This document shows positions 51,824 to 62,073 of a DNA stretch of 64,000 nt, piece by piece. The DNA is from Candidatus Nitrohelix vancouverensis (GTDB lineage Bacteria > Nitrospinota > Nitrospinia > Nitrospinales > VA-1), in the NCBI GenBank assembly GCA_015698305.1, contig CP048620.1, forward strand, positions 2,874,001 through 2,938,000, written 5' to 3'. The notes below the pieces were generated by a model, which was not told the DNA's origin, did no database searches, and saw only the letters and a program-made list of their open reading frames with translations. The position numbers were made by a program, and so were the translations under genes. Position 1 is the stretch's first letter, and the number at the start of each line of letters is the position of its first letter.

Positions 51824-52332
51824 AGAGCCGTCGCGTTTTTATCCAGCAGGTTCTTTAACCAACGTTGTTTGAATGCGTCCATCATATGAAAGAGAAAAGG
51901 CCCTAGTAGCGCGTTGTAAAGGCCGTAGCCCAGCACCGGCGTGATGACAAATTCTCCGCTTGAACTTTTCAAGAGCGCGTAATGGATCCAGTAAATGATC
52001 AGTCCGTCAAATAGCGACGCGAAAAAAATAAAGAAACAAATGGGAATCACGCCTTCGACCATAATTTTATCTTTCACACGGTCAAAAGCAAATCCCAGCA
52101 AGGATTTGGACAATGTGTTTGCCCCCAACAAACCGCCAGAAAAACAATCCTGAACAAAGCCCAGAAGCAAACCCATTGTCGCCCCGCCATGACCGCGCAC
52201 ATGAATTCCGCAATAAACCACGACGATGAGAGCTAAATCGAATGTGACGCCGGTGAATTCAACAAGAGGGATGAGCGTAGTTTGTATGGAAAATAAAATC
52301 AGGACTAAAAAAAAGAGAATCAAAGAAAGCAT
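51820..52332 (-). CDS. mreD: Rod shape-determining protein MreD
   Basis: A 170-residue protein with about five membrane helices (LILFFLVLILFSIQTTLIP, VTFDLALIVVVYCGIHV, then others). Size, position between mreC and mrdA and the GLLLGFVQDCFSGG segment identify it; the family is poorly conserved. It links MreC and the PBP2/RodA pair in the membrane. It overlaps mrdA by four bases. Confidence 0.9.
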   Translation of the reverse strand: MLSLILFFLVLILFSIQTTLIPLVEFTGVTFDLALIVVVYCGIHVRGHGGATMGLLLGFVQDCFSGGLLGANTLSKSLLGFAFDRVKDKIMVEGVIPICFFIFFASLFDGLIIYWIHYALLKSSSGEFVITPVLGYGLYNALLGPFLFHMMDAFKQRWLKNLLDKNATAL

Positions 52333-52345
52333 AAAAATCTTTTGA

Positions 52346-53167
52346 TTAAGGCAAGAGAACCATCACTTCTTCCAAGCGCACCAGGTCTGCGGCTGGAACA
52401 AGCCGAATACTTTTAAACAGGTCCTGCTTGCTATGCGTGACTTTAGCTACTTTGCCAACGATCAAACCTTTAGGAAATATACCGCCCAAACCCGACGAAA
52501 TGACAATATCGTCCACCTTCACTTCAGAGGTCAGCGGTACATATTTCATATCGCACAACTTGCTCCCGGCTCCAGCGACGACTCCGGGGTCTCTCGAATT
52601 TTGAAAAATCGCGTCGACAGAACTCCGACTGTCGGTTATCAGCAAAACTTTTGAAGAAACCGGCCCCGCCTGAATGATATGACCGATGATGCCCTGATCT
52701 GTAACCACCGCCATCTTTTCTCGAATTCCGTCCCGAGATCCTTTATCAATGAAAACCATCTTGGACCATTGTGAAGCATCCCGTCCGATCACGTTCGCCA
52801 GTTGCGTCTTGTAATTATTTGAGTCGCTGAAAGAAACCAGTTTTTCTACGCGTTCATTTTTTTTGATTTTTTCAAGGAGTTGATTTTTTTCCCAGGTCAG
52901 GCGATCGATCTCTTTATGAAGATTCTCGTTTTCAATTGAGACGCCGACAAGAAAAAAATAATGCGCAAACATGTTGGAGATGGCGTCGACCCCGTCGGTG
53001 ATCACGGTTTGAATGGGTTGAATCAGAAGGAGGGCAAAAGATTCCGGCCAAGTCAGACTCTCGCCTTTCTTGGCGGTCGCCGTCATCAAGGCAAACGAAA
53101 AAAGCAGTAGAAATGCAAGGAGAGCCAGAGTTCGTCGTTTGCCTTTAATTTCCCTGTCGGGCAACAT
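52346..53167 (-). CDS. mreC: Rod shape-determining protein MreC
   Basis: A 273-residue protein with one N-terminal membrane helix (TLALLAFLLLFSFALMTATA), a coiled coil at about 75-110 (ENENLHKEIDRLTWEKNQLLEKI) and two beta-barrels (VIGRDASQWSKMVFIDKGSRD, VVTDQGIIGHI, VVAGAGSKLCDMKYVP). It connects periplasmic PBPs with MreB. Starts four bases after the mreB stop. Confidence 0.95.
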   Translation of the reverse strand: MLPDREIKGKRRTLALLAFLLLFSFALMTATAKKGESLTWPESFALLLIQPIQTVITDGVDAISNMFAHYFFLVGVSIENENLHKEIDRLTWEKNQLLEKIKKNERVEKLVSFSDSNNYKTQLANVIGRDASQWSKMVFIDKGSRDGIREKMAVVTDQGIIGHIIQAGPVSSKVLLITDSRSSVDAIFQNSRDPGVVAGAGSKLCDMKYVPLTSEVKVDDIVISSGLGGIFPKGLIVGKVAKVTHSKQDLFKSIRLVPAADLVRLEEVMVLLP

Positions 53168-53170
53168 TCG

Positions 53171-54265
<1,095 letters not shown>

Positions 54266-54448
54266 TTATAGCAAGGGCCATTATAAATTGCAAGGAAATT
54301 AGATTGGCTCCGGTCCTACAGCGCCGAAAGCGTTTTTTTAATGCAGGTAATTCATCAAAAACCTATTTAAACGGTTGCGCTTTGGCTCAGCCTTCCTATA
54401 GAATGAAAAGTTTATTATAAGAGACATTTTCGTCAGGAATAACAAGCA

Positions 54449-56383
54449 ATGCTCAATTTAATCAGACAGCACTCAGACTCTTGGTTGGTCAAAGGTATTT
54501 TGTGGCTCATCGTTTTGGCCTTTATCGGCACTATTTTTTATTCCTGGGGAATGGGCGGAGCCTCGACTGCCCGCGGCGGAGTCATCGCCTCGGTCGATGG
54601 GAAACCGATCAATTACAACGAATACAACCAGACCTTCAATAATCTGGTGCGCTTTTACCGCGAACAATTCCGCAACCAGTTCAACGACGAGTTGATCGAG
54701 CGTCTCGACATCAAGGGACAAGCCCTCGACTCGCTCATCCAGAAGAACTTGCTCCTCAAGGAAGCCGAGCGACTGAATATCCGCGTCACCAACGAAGAGC
54801 TTGCGGACCATATCAAACAATACTCGGCGTTTCAAAAAGACGAAAAGTTTGATCCTGCCACCTACAAAAATTACCTGCGTTTCAATCGCTTGAACGCCCT
54901 TCAATTTGAAGAAGGACAACGCCAGGCTCTGGTCATTGAAAAGATCGAAAATCTCGTCATGAGCGCCGCCAAGGTCATGGAATCCGAAGTCATGGAAATC
55001 TATGAGCGCGAAGCGGAAAAAATAAAGATCGACTACGTCTCTTTTTTCGACGACAAGTTCGAGCGGGAATTCCTCCTCGGGGATGATGAGATCAAAGCCT
55101 TCTATGAAGCCAACAAGGCGAAATTCCAAACGCCTGAGCAGTTCAAAGTACAGTACGTGAAACTGGCCTCCGCATCATTTCTCGACGAAGCGACTCTGGA
55201 AGATAAGGAAATTCAGGATTACTACAATGCAAAAATCACCGCGTTTGAAGTGAAGAAAAAATTCAAGGCGCGACACATCCTGTTCCGCCTTAATCCGCAG
55301 GTCGGCGATCAAACTGCAAGCATTGAAGAACGCCAGAAGGCGTCTGAGAAGGAAGCGCAAGAACGCGCCGAAGCCGCGCACGCAAAAATCAAAAGCGGCG
55401 AGATCAACTTTATTGACGCCGCGAAAGAATTTTCCGACGACGCCGCTTCGGGTGAAAAAGGCGGAGACCTCGGCGAATTTGACAGCGGCGTGATGGTTCC
55501 AGAATTCGAAGCCGCATTGGATAAGCTGAAAGATGGCGAAATCAGCGACGTCGTTCGCACACCATTCGGCTTCCATATCATTCAACGCGATGGCTTCACC
55601 CCCGGTCGAACCAAAACGCTCGACGAGGTTAAGGACGAAATCACCCAGGCTTTGAAGGAGATCAAAGCGGAGCAGAAAGCGCGTAGAGCGGCTCGCCGTA
55701 TTCAGCGCGAAGCCGAGAAATCGGGCGACCTGGCCGCTGCCGCGAAAGCGCATGACGCCGAAGCGAAAACCACCGGCTTTTTCTCACGACGAGACCGGGA
55801 TTTACCAGACATCGGTTCGGCCCCGCAATTTTTTGAGCAGGCCTTTTCGCTGAAGGAAAACCAGATCGGCGAAGCAGTACACACGCCAGAGCATTCCTAC
55901 GTGATTAAATTGGTTGGAAAAGCCGCGCCGGCAATCCCGCCCTTTGAAGAAGTCCGGGAGGAAGCGAAAGCGAATCTCTTAAAGAAAAAGAACAAGGATC
56001 ATGCGCAGGAACAATTTGAGAAACTGAGCGCGCAGTACCAGCAGAACAAAGATCTGGAGAAACTGTCTAAAGATATGGATGTTGAAATCAAGACCAGCCC
56101 CTTGTTCAGCCTGATCGATTCAATCCCTGGAGTCGGAAATATTCAACCTGTGAAAGATAAAATTGCGAATCTGAATAAGGGCGAGGTGACGGCCGTCTCC
56201 GCGCTGGGCAGGAACTTTTTTATCAGAATCAACGACCGGGTGAACGCAGGCGAACCGGATGCGGATCAATACAAGAAAATTGCCGACCGTCTCCGCGCTG
56301 AAAAAGGTCAGTCGATCTTTCAGGACTGGATCACCGGAAAACGCGCACAGGCTGAAATCCTGATCAATCAGGAAATGTTATAA
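54449..56383 (+). CDS. ppiD: Membrane-anchored peptidyl-prolyl isomerase (PpiD/SurA-like)
   Basis: A 644-residue periplasmic chaperone anchored by one N-terminal helix (KGILWLIVLAFIGTIFYSWG). A SurA_N-type chaperone domain follows (NYNEYNQTFNNLVRFYREQF), then a parvulin domain near residues 270-385 (KARHILFRLNPQ, FIDAAKEFSDDAASGEKGGD, LGEFDSGVMVPEFEAA, TPFGFHIIQRDG). It is shaped like PpiD and helps fold outer-membrane and secreted proteins. Confidence 0.92.
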   Translation: MLNLIRQHSDSWLVKGILWLIVLAFIGTIFYSWGMGGASTARGGVIASVDGKPINYNEYNQTFNNLVRFYREQFRNQFNDELIERLDIKGQALDSLIQKNLLLKEAERLNIRVTNEELADHIKQYSAFQKDEKFDPATYKNYLRFNRLNALQFEEGQRQALVIEKIENLVMSAAKVMESEVMEIYEREAEKIKIDYVSFFDDKFEREFLLGDDEIKAFYEANKAKFQTPEQFKVQYVKLASASFLDEATLEDKEIQDYYNAKITAFEVKKKFKARHILFRLNPQVGDQTASIEERQKASEKEAQERAEAAHAKIKSGEINFIDAAKEFSDDAASGEKGGDLGEFDSGVMVPEFEAALDKLKDGEISDVVRTPFGFHIIQRDGFTPGRTKTLDEVKDEITQALKEIKAEQKARRAARRIQREAEKSGDLAAAAKAHDAEAKTTGFFSRRDRDLPDIGSAPQFFEQAFSLKENQIGEAVHTPEHSYVIKLVGKAAPAIPPFEEVREEAKANLLKKKNKDHAQEQFEKLSAQYQQNKDLEKLSKDMDVEIKTSPLFSLIDSIPGVGNIQPVKDKIANLNKGEVTAVSALGRNFFIRINDRVNAGEPDADQYKKIADRLRAEKGQSIFQDWITGKRAQAEILINQEML

Positions 56384-56395
56384 AGCCGGTTCGAA

Positions 56396-57757
56396 TCATT
56401 TTGCGTTATAGAGCTTGCCGATCTTCAGAATGAGGTCGGTCAAGCTCTCCATATCATTGGCGATCACGCGGATCATTTCTTCCTTACCAAATCCGCCGAT
56501 ATCATAGATGATGTCCGGCACTTTTCCCATCGCTTCAATCGCCGATGCCGTGCCCCACTCCAGACTGGAGCCTTCTTTCGTTTTTACTTTTTTCGGTTCA
56601 TCCGCGCGGTCGAAAGACCCAATGGATAATTTCAACTTCTTGCAAATCTGAATCAAGCGCGGTTCGTATTTGATGTTCATCACCGCGCGCTTCTCCCGAT
56701 CAAAATTCATCGCCGTCAATACGATATCCGCCACATGACGCGAACCGCCAAAACACGGCGGCGCAGGAACCGCGATTTCGTTGCCAATTTTGGTGATCCG
56801 CCCCGGAAAGCCGACAACATCGTCGCGATTGAGAGCCAGCTTCAAACCATAGCCGATATTGGATTGCACTTCCGGAACCAAACGACCGATATCGTTTCCT
56901 TTCAGTCTCTCAATCGACGCGCAGACCCGATTCAAGGCGTCAAAGCGTTCCATTTCTCGATACAGGGAAGCCATGGGATTGGCAAATGGAGCGCCTTTAC
57001 CGCTACACTCAGAAAAAACGATGGCGACGTTGATGAATTGTTTTGCACGCGTCACCGCTTCCAACAAATCGTCGCCTTGCGCAAGGTGAGCCGCAATCGC
57101 CGCTGAAAGCACGCACCCCGTACCATGAACCGACACCTTGCCGCCAATGCGCTCGCTGACCAGTTCGTGCACTCGCCCCTCCTCGCAAAAGGTATCCACA
57201 GGATCGCCCTTACCATGCCCGCCGGTGATCAAAACCGCTTTCGGACCTTTTTTCAAGATGGCCCGCGCCGCCTTCACCCGATCCGCGCTGGATTTGATGC
57301 GCATTTCTGACAGAACCTCGGCTTCCTTCAAATTGGGAGTGACCAGAACCGCTTGCGGCAAGAGATGTTCTATCATGGCCGCAACGCCTTCCTTCGACAA
57401 CAGGGTCTTGCCGCTGGTGGAACGAAACACCGGGTCCACCACAAGGTTCTTCGCCCTGCGCACTTTCAAACTGTCCGCCAGAGCCAGAACCACCTGAGCA
57501 TCCCCCAGCATTCCGGTTTTCACCGCCAGGGGCGGCGTATCATCGAATACCGAATCCATTTGAGCCAGAACCGTTTGCGGAGGCACGTCAAAAGTTTCGC
57601 TAACGCCAAGTGAATTTTGCGCCGTCAGCGCCGCGATAACGGAGCGGCCCGAGACGCCCAGCGCCGCGAATGTTTTCAAATCAGATTGAATCCCCGCTCC
57701 GCCGCTCGGGTCGGAACCTGCAATGGTCAACGCTATGGGCGTCTGTCTCGTTTTCAT
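56396..57757 (-). CDS. thiD: ThiD-ThiN fusion: HMP(-P) kinase and thiamine-phosphate synthase
   Basis: A 453-residue fusion. Residues 1-265 form ThiD: TIAGSDPSGGAGIQSDLKTF, VKTGMLGDAQVVLAL, DPVFRSTSGKTLL, LITGGHGKGDPVDTF and HGTGCVLSAAIAAHL. Residues about 285-453 form a ThiN domain: VPEVQSNIGYGLKLALNRDD, VVGFPGRITKIGNEIAVPAP, FGGSRHVADIVLTAMNFD and YDIGGFGKEEMIRVI. ThiN replaces ThiE in making thiamine monophosphate and is typical of archaea and a few bacteria. The fusion completes two steps of thiamine synthesis. Downstream of glmS by 14 bases on the same strand. Confidence 0.93.
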   Translation of the reverse strand: MKTRQTPIALTIAGSDPSGGAGIQSDLKTFAALGVSGRSVIAALTAQNSLGVSETFDVPPQTVLAQMDSVFDDTPPLAVKTGMLGDAQVVLALADSLKVRRAKNLVVDPVFRSTSGKTLLSKEGVAAMIEHLLPQAVLVTPNLKEAEVLSEMRIKSSADRVKAARAILKKGPKAVLITGGHGKGDPVDTFCEEGRVHELVSERIGGKVSVHGTGCVLSAAIAAHLAQGDDLLEAVTRAKQFINVAIVFSECSGKGAPFANPMASLYREMERFDALNRVCASIERLKGNDIGRLVPEVQSNIGYGLKLALNRDDVVGFPGRITKIGNEIAVPAPPCFGGSRHVADIVLTAMNFDREKRAVMNIKYEPRLIQICKKLKLSIGSFDRADEPKKVKTKEGSSLEWGTASAIEAMGKVPDIIYDIGGFGKEEMIRVIANDMESLTDLILKIGKLYNAK

Positions 57758-57770
57758 TCTAAAATCCTTA

Positions 57771-59591
57771 TCAGCCGACCGTCACCGATTTTGCCAGAAA
57801 TCGTGGACGGTCAACGTTGCATTTGAGTGAGGTTGCGGTGAAATAAGCAAAGAGTTGCCCAATCACCAAATGAATCAAGGGCGCCAGAATTGGAGGCACC
57901 GGAGGAAGAATCAACTCTTCCGAAAACAAATCTTTATTCTTGCCGCGTTCGTCAAAATGAATTCCCAGAACAAACCCGGATCGCGCGCGCACTTCCTCAA
58001 CGCAGTGCATGGTTGAAACGTACAGGCTCGAGTCTGATTTTGGCGGCACAAACGCAATTGAAAAAATATCGTCGTCGATCAACGCCAGCGTTCCATGCTT
58101 CAGAAAGCCGCCCGGCATCCCTTCCGCGTGAACATAGGCGACCTCTTTCATTTTCAGCGCCGACTCCAGAGCGATCGGGTAGTACACGCCGCGCCCCAGA
58201 TACAACCAATGCTTGGCCTGTGAGTAACGATTGGCGATGCGATGAATGAAGCCGGAACGTTCGTTGAGAATGCTCTGGATGATTTCAGGCAATTCCGCCA
58301 AAGACCGAAGACTTGCGTTGTATTGTTTTTTTGTGATGTGTTTGTTTTTCAATCCGAGGCGCAGGGCCAGCAGATTCATGATCGTCATCTGCGTTAAAGC
58401 CGCCTTGGTGCTGATGACCGAAATTTCCGGGCCGGAACCTTGTAGAATCAAACGATCCACCATCCGCGAAATCGCCGATCCCATCACGTTGACGATTGCC
58501 GCCGTCTTGCCCTTCTGCGCTTTGGCAAACTTCAGCGCCTGCAAGGTATCGTAGGTCTCCCCCGATTGAGATACCGCAAACACGAGACAGTTTTTATCAA
58601 CCGTCGCCAATCCGCTGAACTCATCGGAACTGATCGTCGGAAAAAACTCTCCAGCATAATTCGAAAACACATACTTCCCGTACTTGGCGACATAAAAGGT
58701 ACTGCCAACGCCGACAAGATAGACCCGCTTTGAATCAGCAATCAATTCCGTCACCGCGTCAAGAGGTGCGTCGAGAGATTCCAGCGCATTGGAAATTGTT
58801 TGCGGTTGCTCGTAAATCTCCTTGAGCATGTAATGCGGATAGCCTCCTTTACGAGAGGTATCGCTGTCCCATTCGATCTTTGTGATGGTTTTGGCGGATT
58901 CAGCGCGGGTGAGGAAATTCTTAATCACATAGGCGTCGCGGGTCAGAATCGCATACTCGCCGTCTTCCAGAATCACCGCATTGCGCGTGTACTCAATGAA
59001 GGCGTTGAAATCGGAACCGACAAATTTAAACTCGTCGCCAATGCCCAGCATGAGCGGCGATTCGCGCTTGGCGCAAAAGATGGTGTCCGGTTCGTGTTCG
59101 GTGATGAACGCGACAGCGAAGGCCCCTTCGAGAAGGTTGAGCGTCTTGAGCAGGGCTTCTTCAACGCTTCCGGTCGCCTTGTAAAATTTTTCAAGCAGAT
59201 GAGGAACCACCTCCGAGTCGGTTTCGGAAACAAAGCAGACACCCTCCTTTTCCAGTTGATCGCGCAAGGCGCGGTAATTGGAAATGATTCCGTTATGAAC
59301 AACTGCGAATTTTTTATCCGTCGACGTGAAGGGATGCGTGTTCTTGCGCAGAACTTTTCCATGCGTCGCCCATCGGGTATGGGCCAGGCCGATCTTACTT
59401 TTATGGGACAGCACTCTTTCCTTGCGAAAGAACTCTTCAACGCCGCCGATATCTTTCTTTATCAGCAACTTTTTTTTGTCAACCAGCGCAACGCCGCACG
59501 AATCGTAGCCCCGATACTCCAGGCTGAGGATTCCTTCGAACAACATGTCTGTGACGTTTTTCAGTCCAACAACGCCGCTGATTCCGCACAT
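57771..59591 (-). CDS. glmS: Glutamine-fructose-6-phosphate aminotransferase
   Basis: A 606-residue enzyme making glucosamine-6-phosphate. MCGISGVVG gives the Cys nucleophile (Cys2), SLEYRGYDSCGVAL and AHTRWATHGKV complete the glutaminase site, and two SIS domains follow (VGVGSTFYVAKYGKYVFSNY, VFAVSQSGETYDTLQAL). The C-terminus ends with RPRFLAKSVTVG. Upstream of ThiD-ThiN and downstream of the LbH nucleotidyltransferase-like gene: a UDP-GlcNAc operon. Confidence 0.97.
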   Translation of the reverse strand: MCGISGVVGLKNVTDMLFEGILSLEYRGYDSCGVALVDKKKLLIKKDIGGVEEFFRKERVLSHKSKIGLAHTRWATHGKVLRKNTHPFTSTDKKFAVVHNGIISNYRALRDQLEKEGVCFVSETDSEVVPHLLEKFYKATGSVEEALLKTLNLLEGAFAVAFITEHEPDTIFCAKRESPLMLGIGDEFKFVGSDFNAFIEYTRNAVILEDGEYAILTRDAYVIKNFLTRAESAKTITKIEWDSDTSRKGGYPHYMLKEIYEQPQTISNALESLDAPLDAVTELIADSKRVYLVGVGSTFYVAKYGKYVFSNYAGEFFPTISSDEFSGLATVDKNCLVFAVSQSGETYDTLQALKFAKAQKGKTAAIVNVMGSAISRMVDRLILQGSGPEISVISTKAALTQMTIMNLLALRLGLKNKHITKKQYNASLRSLAELPEIIQSILNERSGFIHRIANRYSQAKHWLYLGRGVYYPIALESALKMKEVAYVHAEGMPGGFLKHGTLALIDDDIFSIAFVPPKSDSSLYVSTMHCVEEVRARSGFVLGIHFDERGKNKDLFSEELILPPVPPILAPLIHLVIGQLFAYFTATSLKCNVDRPRFLAKSVTVG

Positions 59592-59606
59592 AGTCTGGCT
59601 TATGAA

Positions 59607-60809
59607 TTAACGAGTTACTGAATATCGGGGTTCTAATATTTTCCCCGGCGCTACGGTGGTTCCCGGCTCGATGGTGTTGCCCGCTCCGACGACCGCGTCG
59701 TCGCCGATAAAGGTTCCCAGTTTATTGAGACCCGAATCCACCAAACGCTTGCCGTCTTTGATTGATACCGATTTCCAGTCCACCGTACGGTTGACGGTCA
59801 TGGACCCGGCGCCAATATCGACCCGCTCGCCCAGCACGCTGTCGCCGATAAAGGACAAACGCCCCACGCGCGTGTTGTCGAGGATCACGCAGTTTTTCAA
59901 CTCCACGCCGTAGCCGACCGAGCAATGGTCGCCGAGAGAAGTGTAACTGCGTATCAAAGAATTGTTCCCTATATAACTGCCCTTGCCGATGGAACACGGC
60001 CCCTCTAAAACAGCCCCCGCTTTGATCACGGCGCCCTCTTCAATATGAACCACGCCCTGAATCGTCACGTTCCCTTCGAGAACCGCCGACTTGGCAATGG
60101 ATGATTCCTGCCAGGAATCCATCAAAATTTTGTTGGCTTCGAGAACATGCCAGGGGTAGACGATGTCCAGCCATTCATCCTCCCACATGGAGGCCTTCAT
60201 GCTTCCGTCTTCCACCAGCTGTTTGAGCGCCTTTTCCATCGAACCGCGATTCTTTTCCAGCAATCCAAAAAACGATTCCGGTAGCACAAAGACGCCTGAA
60301 AGCACGTAATTGCCCAGGCTGTCGCCTTTGGGCTTCTCAATGATTTTTGTGATTTGCATTTGCGCGTTCAAGAATACGTTGCCAAACATTTCGTTCGACG
60401 GCGGCAGGCAGATCGAAGCGATGGGGCACTTGAAAGCGTGAAAGGATTGTTGCGCCTTGAAAAAAATATTCTCCGCCGTGACGGTGTCTCCGTAAATGAG
60501 AAGAAAATATTCGCCAGGGGAAATTTTATCTTTTACTTTTAAAACCGCGCGACCGATTCCGCCGCTCTTCTCCTGCACCATGTAATGCAGATTGAGGCCG
60601 TTTTGAGAATGATCGTTGATACGCTCGATCAGCTTTTCTTTCTGGTGACCCACCACCACGAAGATATCGTTGATCCCGGACTGCTTGAGCAAATCCACGG
60701 TATTGTCGAACAGCGTCCTGCCTGCCATACGAATCATCGGCAAAGGGCGAGTCATTGTGATCGCTCCCAAACCAGACCCTTTTCCAGCGGCTAGAATGAC
60801 GGCTTTCAT
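59607..60809 (-). CDS. Nucleotidyltransferase-LbH protein, GlmU-like, with degenerate catalytic motifs
   Basis: A 400-residue protein of the archaeal-type bifunctional nucleotidyltransferase/acetyltransferase family. The N-terminal fold is intact (YGDTVT at 106-111, IIEKPKGDSLGNYVLSGVF), but the P-loop reads LAAGKGSGLGAITMTRPLPM: the Arg of GxGTR is Gly13 and the Lys of PKP is Leu23. The C-terminal left-handed beta-helix (from AVLEGNVTIQGVVHIEEGAV) ends GAGNTIEPGTTVAPG. At the spot where related acetyltransferases have a catalytic His, this has R317 (RVGRLSFIGDS), if my alignment is right. It may be a structural or regulatory partner. It follows an intact uridylyltransferase gene. Confidence 0.8.
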   Translation of the reverse strand: MKAVILAAGKGSGLGAITMTRPLPMIRMAGRTLFDNTVDLLKQSGINDIFVVVGHQKEKLIERINDHSQNGLNLHYMVQEKSGGIGRAVLKVKDKISPGEYFLLIYGDTVTAENIFFKAQQSFHAFKCPIASICLPPSNEMFGNVFLNAQMQITKIIEKPKGDSLGNYVLSGVFVLPESFFGLLEKNRGSMEKALKQLVEDGSMKASMWEDEWLDIVYPWHVLEANKILMDSWQESSIAKSAVLEGNVTIQGVVHIEEGAVIKAGAVLEGPCSIGKGSYIGNNSLIRSYTSLGDHCSVGYGVELKNCVILDNTRVGRLSFIGDSVLGERVDIGAGSMTVNRTVDWKSVSIKDGKRLVDSGLNKLGTFIGDDAVVGAGNTIEPGTTVAPGKILEPRYSVTR

Positions 60810-60853
60810 CTTTGTTTAATATTCTGAAGTGACGGGTATTTCAAAGGAATGGA

Positions 60854-61609
60854 TCATTCGAAAGGGTGAAAGTCGGCTACCATGCGCTCAGCCTTGTTTA
60901 AGTCGTCCAGGGAATTGATACCAAACACTTCGCGAGTGTCTTTCGCCAACACCGAATCGACCCTCAAGCCTTCGCATTTTAACAAATGAATGGTATCGGT
61001 CAAATAGTATTCATTTTGCGCGTTCTGATTGTCGAGCTTATCTAAGGCTTTAAAAAACAATTCCTTTTCAAAACAATAAACGCCGGCATTTAATTCGTCA
61101 ACCCTTTTCTCCTGCTCCGTCGCGTCGCGCATTTCAACGATCCGATCCACCGAACCATCCTCCCCTCGCACAACGCGACCAAAATCCTGATTCTCCGGGT
61201 CGATAAAACTCAGCATGACGCAGGCCGCCTTCGTGCTCTGTCTCAAGGACAGCATTTCCTGCAAGGTTTCGGTGCGAATGAATGGCATGTCGCCGCAAAG
61301 GATCAACAAATCGCCGCTGAACTCCTGCAAAACCTCTTTCGCTTGCGCCGCCGCGTGCCCGGTGCCCAACTGCTCGGCCTGCAGAACATATTGCAAGTCC
61401 GCCTCGCCCTGAAACGCTTCGCGCACCTGCTCCGCCTGATAACCGATCACCGCGATCGTGGCTCCCGGCTTCAGCGGTCGCACCGCCTGCAGAACGTAGG
61501 ATAACAGGGGTTGCCCCGCAAGCGGTTGCAACACCTTGGCCAGCGGAGATTTCAGCCGGGTTCCCTTGCCCGCCGCGAGAATGATCGCCGCGAGATTGCT
61601 CAATCCCAT
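60854..61609 (-). CDS. glmU: Stand-alone GlmU-type uridylyltransferase domain
   Basis: A 251-residue protein covering only the N-terminal half of GlmU. The active loop is LAAGKGTRLKSPLAKVLQPL with G14-K-G-T-R18 and K25 intact, plus QAEQLGTGHAAAQAKEVL, LILCGDMPFI and LNAGVYCFEKELFF and NEYYLTDTIHLL. There is no left-handed beta-helix, so it cannot acetylate glucosamine-1-phosphate itself. It should make UDP-GlcNAc from GlcNAc-1-P and UTP. Its ATG overlaps the Fis-like gene by 10 bases, and the LbH protein follows after 44 bases. Confidence 0.88.
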   Translation of the reverse strand: MGLSNLAAIILAAGKGTRLKSPLAKVLQPLAGQPLLSYVLQAVRPLKPGATIAVIGYQAEQVREAFQGEADLQYVLQAEQLGTGHAAAQAKEVLQEFSGDLLILCGDMPFIRTETLQEMLSLRQSTKAACVMLSFIDPENQDFGRVVRGEDGSVDRIVEMRDATEQEKRVDELNAGVYCFEKELFFKALDKLDNQNAQNEYYLTDTIHLLKCEGLRVDSVLAKDTREVFGINSLDDLNKAERMVADFHPFE

Positions 61610-61857
61610 TGAATATTATGATCCTGAATTTTTTTTCGGAGGGTGTTACGATTGATGCCCAGTATATTCGCCGCCTGGGTTTTGTTGCCCTTGACCTCTT
61701 TCAAAACAATTTCGACTAGAGGTTTTTCTATGCCGCCCACGATGGTATCATGCAAATGACCGTTTTGCCCGCCATCCATATGCGCCACATATTCCTTGAC
61801 GGTTTTATGCAACCATTTTTCCAGGAAGGAGCGGGCTTTTCGATCCACATTTTGCAT
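61600..61857 (-). CDS. Fis-family helix-turn-helix regulator
   Basis: An 85-residue protein starting at ATG 61857 with AAGG six bases upstream; a GTG at 61914 would give 104 residues. The C-terminal HTH_8 is clear: PLVEIVLKEVKGNKTQAANI, then LGINRNTLRKKIQDHNI. The N-terminal half is helical (ARSFLEKWLHKTVKEYVAHM). It resembles Fis and the DNA-binding end of NtrC proteins but has no AAA+ domain. It overlaps and precedes the uridylyltransferase gene, so it may control this operon or simply be co-transcribed. Confidence 0.85.
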   Translation of the reverse strand: MQNVDRKARSFLEKWLHKTVKEYVAHMDGGQNGHLHDTIVGGIEKPLVEIVLKEVKGNKTQAANILGINRNTLRKKIQDHNIQWD

Positions 61858-61886
61858 GGGAGCCTTTGGTTGAGGGAAAACCTGCG

Positions 61887-62066
61887 TCAACAGAACTCGC
61901 GCACACTGTTCCACGACATTTTAGATAATGAGGGGGGAATAGTAACAAACCTGTTTTGCAGAATCAAGAGCAGACTAGGGGCGTCTGGGTAAGCCTTTGT
62001 AAATTCATATTGATTAAATTCACCCGCTTGCAATAAGATACGTTTCCCGTTAATTTCAAATTCCAT
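61887..62066 (-). CDS. Possible small protein upstream of the Fis-like gene
   Basis: A 59-residue frame from ATG 62066 with AAGG just upstream, reading MEFEINGKRILLQAGEFNQY, then EFTKAYPDAPSLLLILQNRF. It overlaps the extended Fis-like frame only if the GTG start at 61914 were used. It is divergent from mtaB with only seven bases between start codons, which is tight for two promoters. No family recognised. Confidence 0.35.
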   Translation of the reverse strand: MEFEINGKRILLQAGEFNQYEFTKAYPDAPSLLLILQNRFVTIPPSLSKMSWNSVREFC

Positions 62067-62073
62067 AGACCTT

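Noticed and set aside
56384-56410. A GGTTCGAATC string resembling a tRNA T-loop
   Set aside because: It lies in a 12-base gap between two genes and runs into the thiD coding region; no acceptor or anticodon arms are present.
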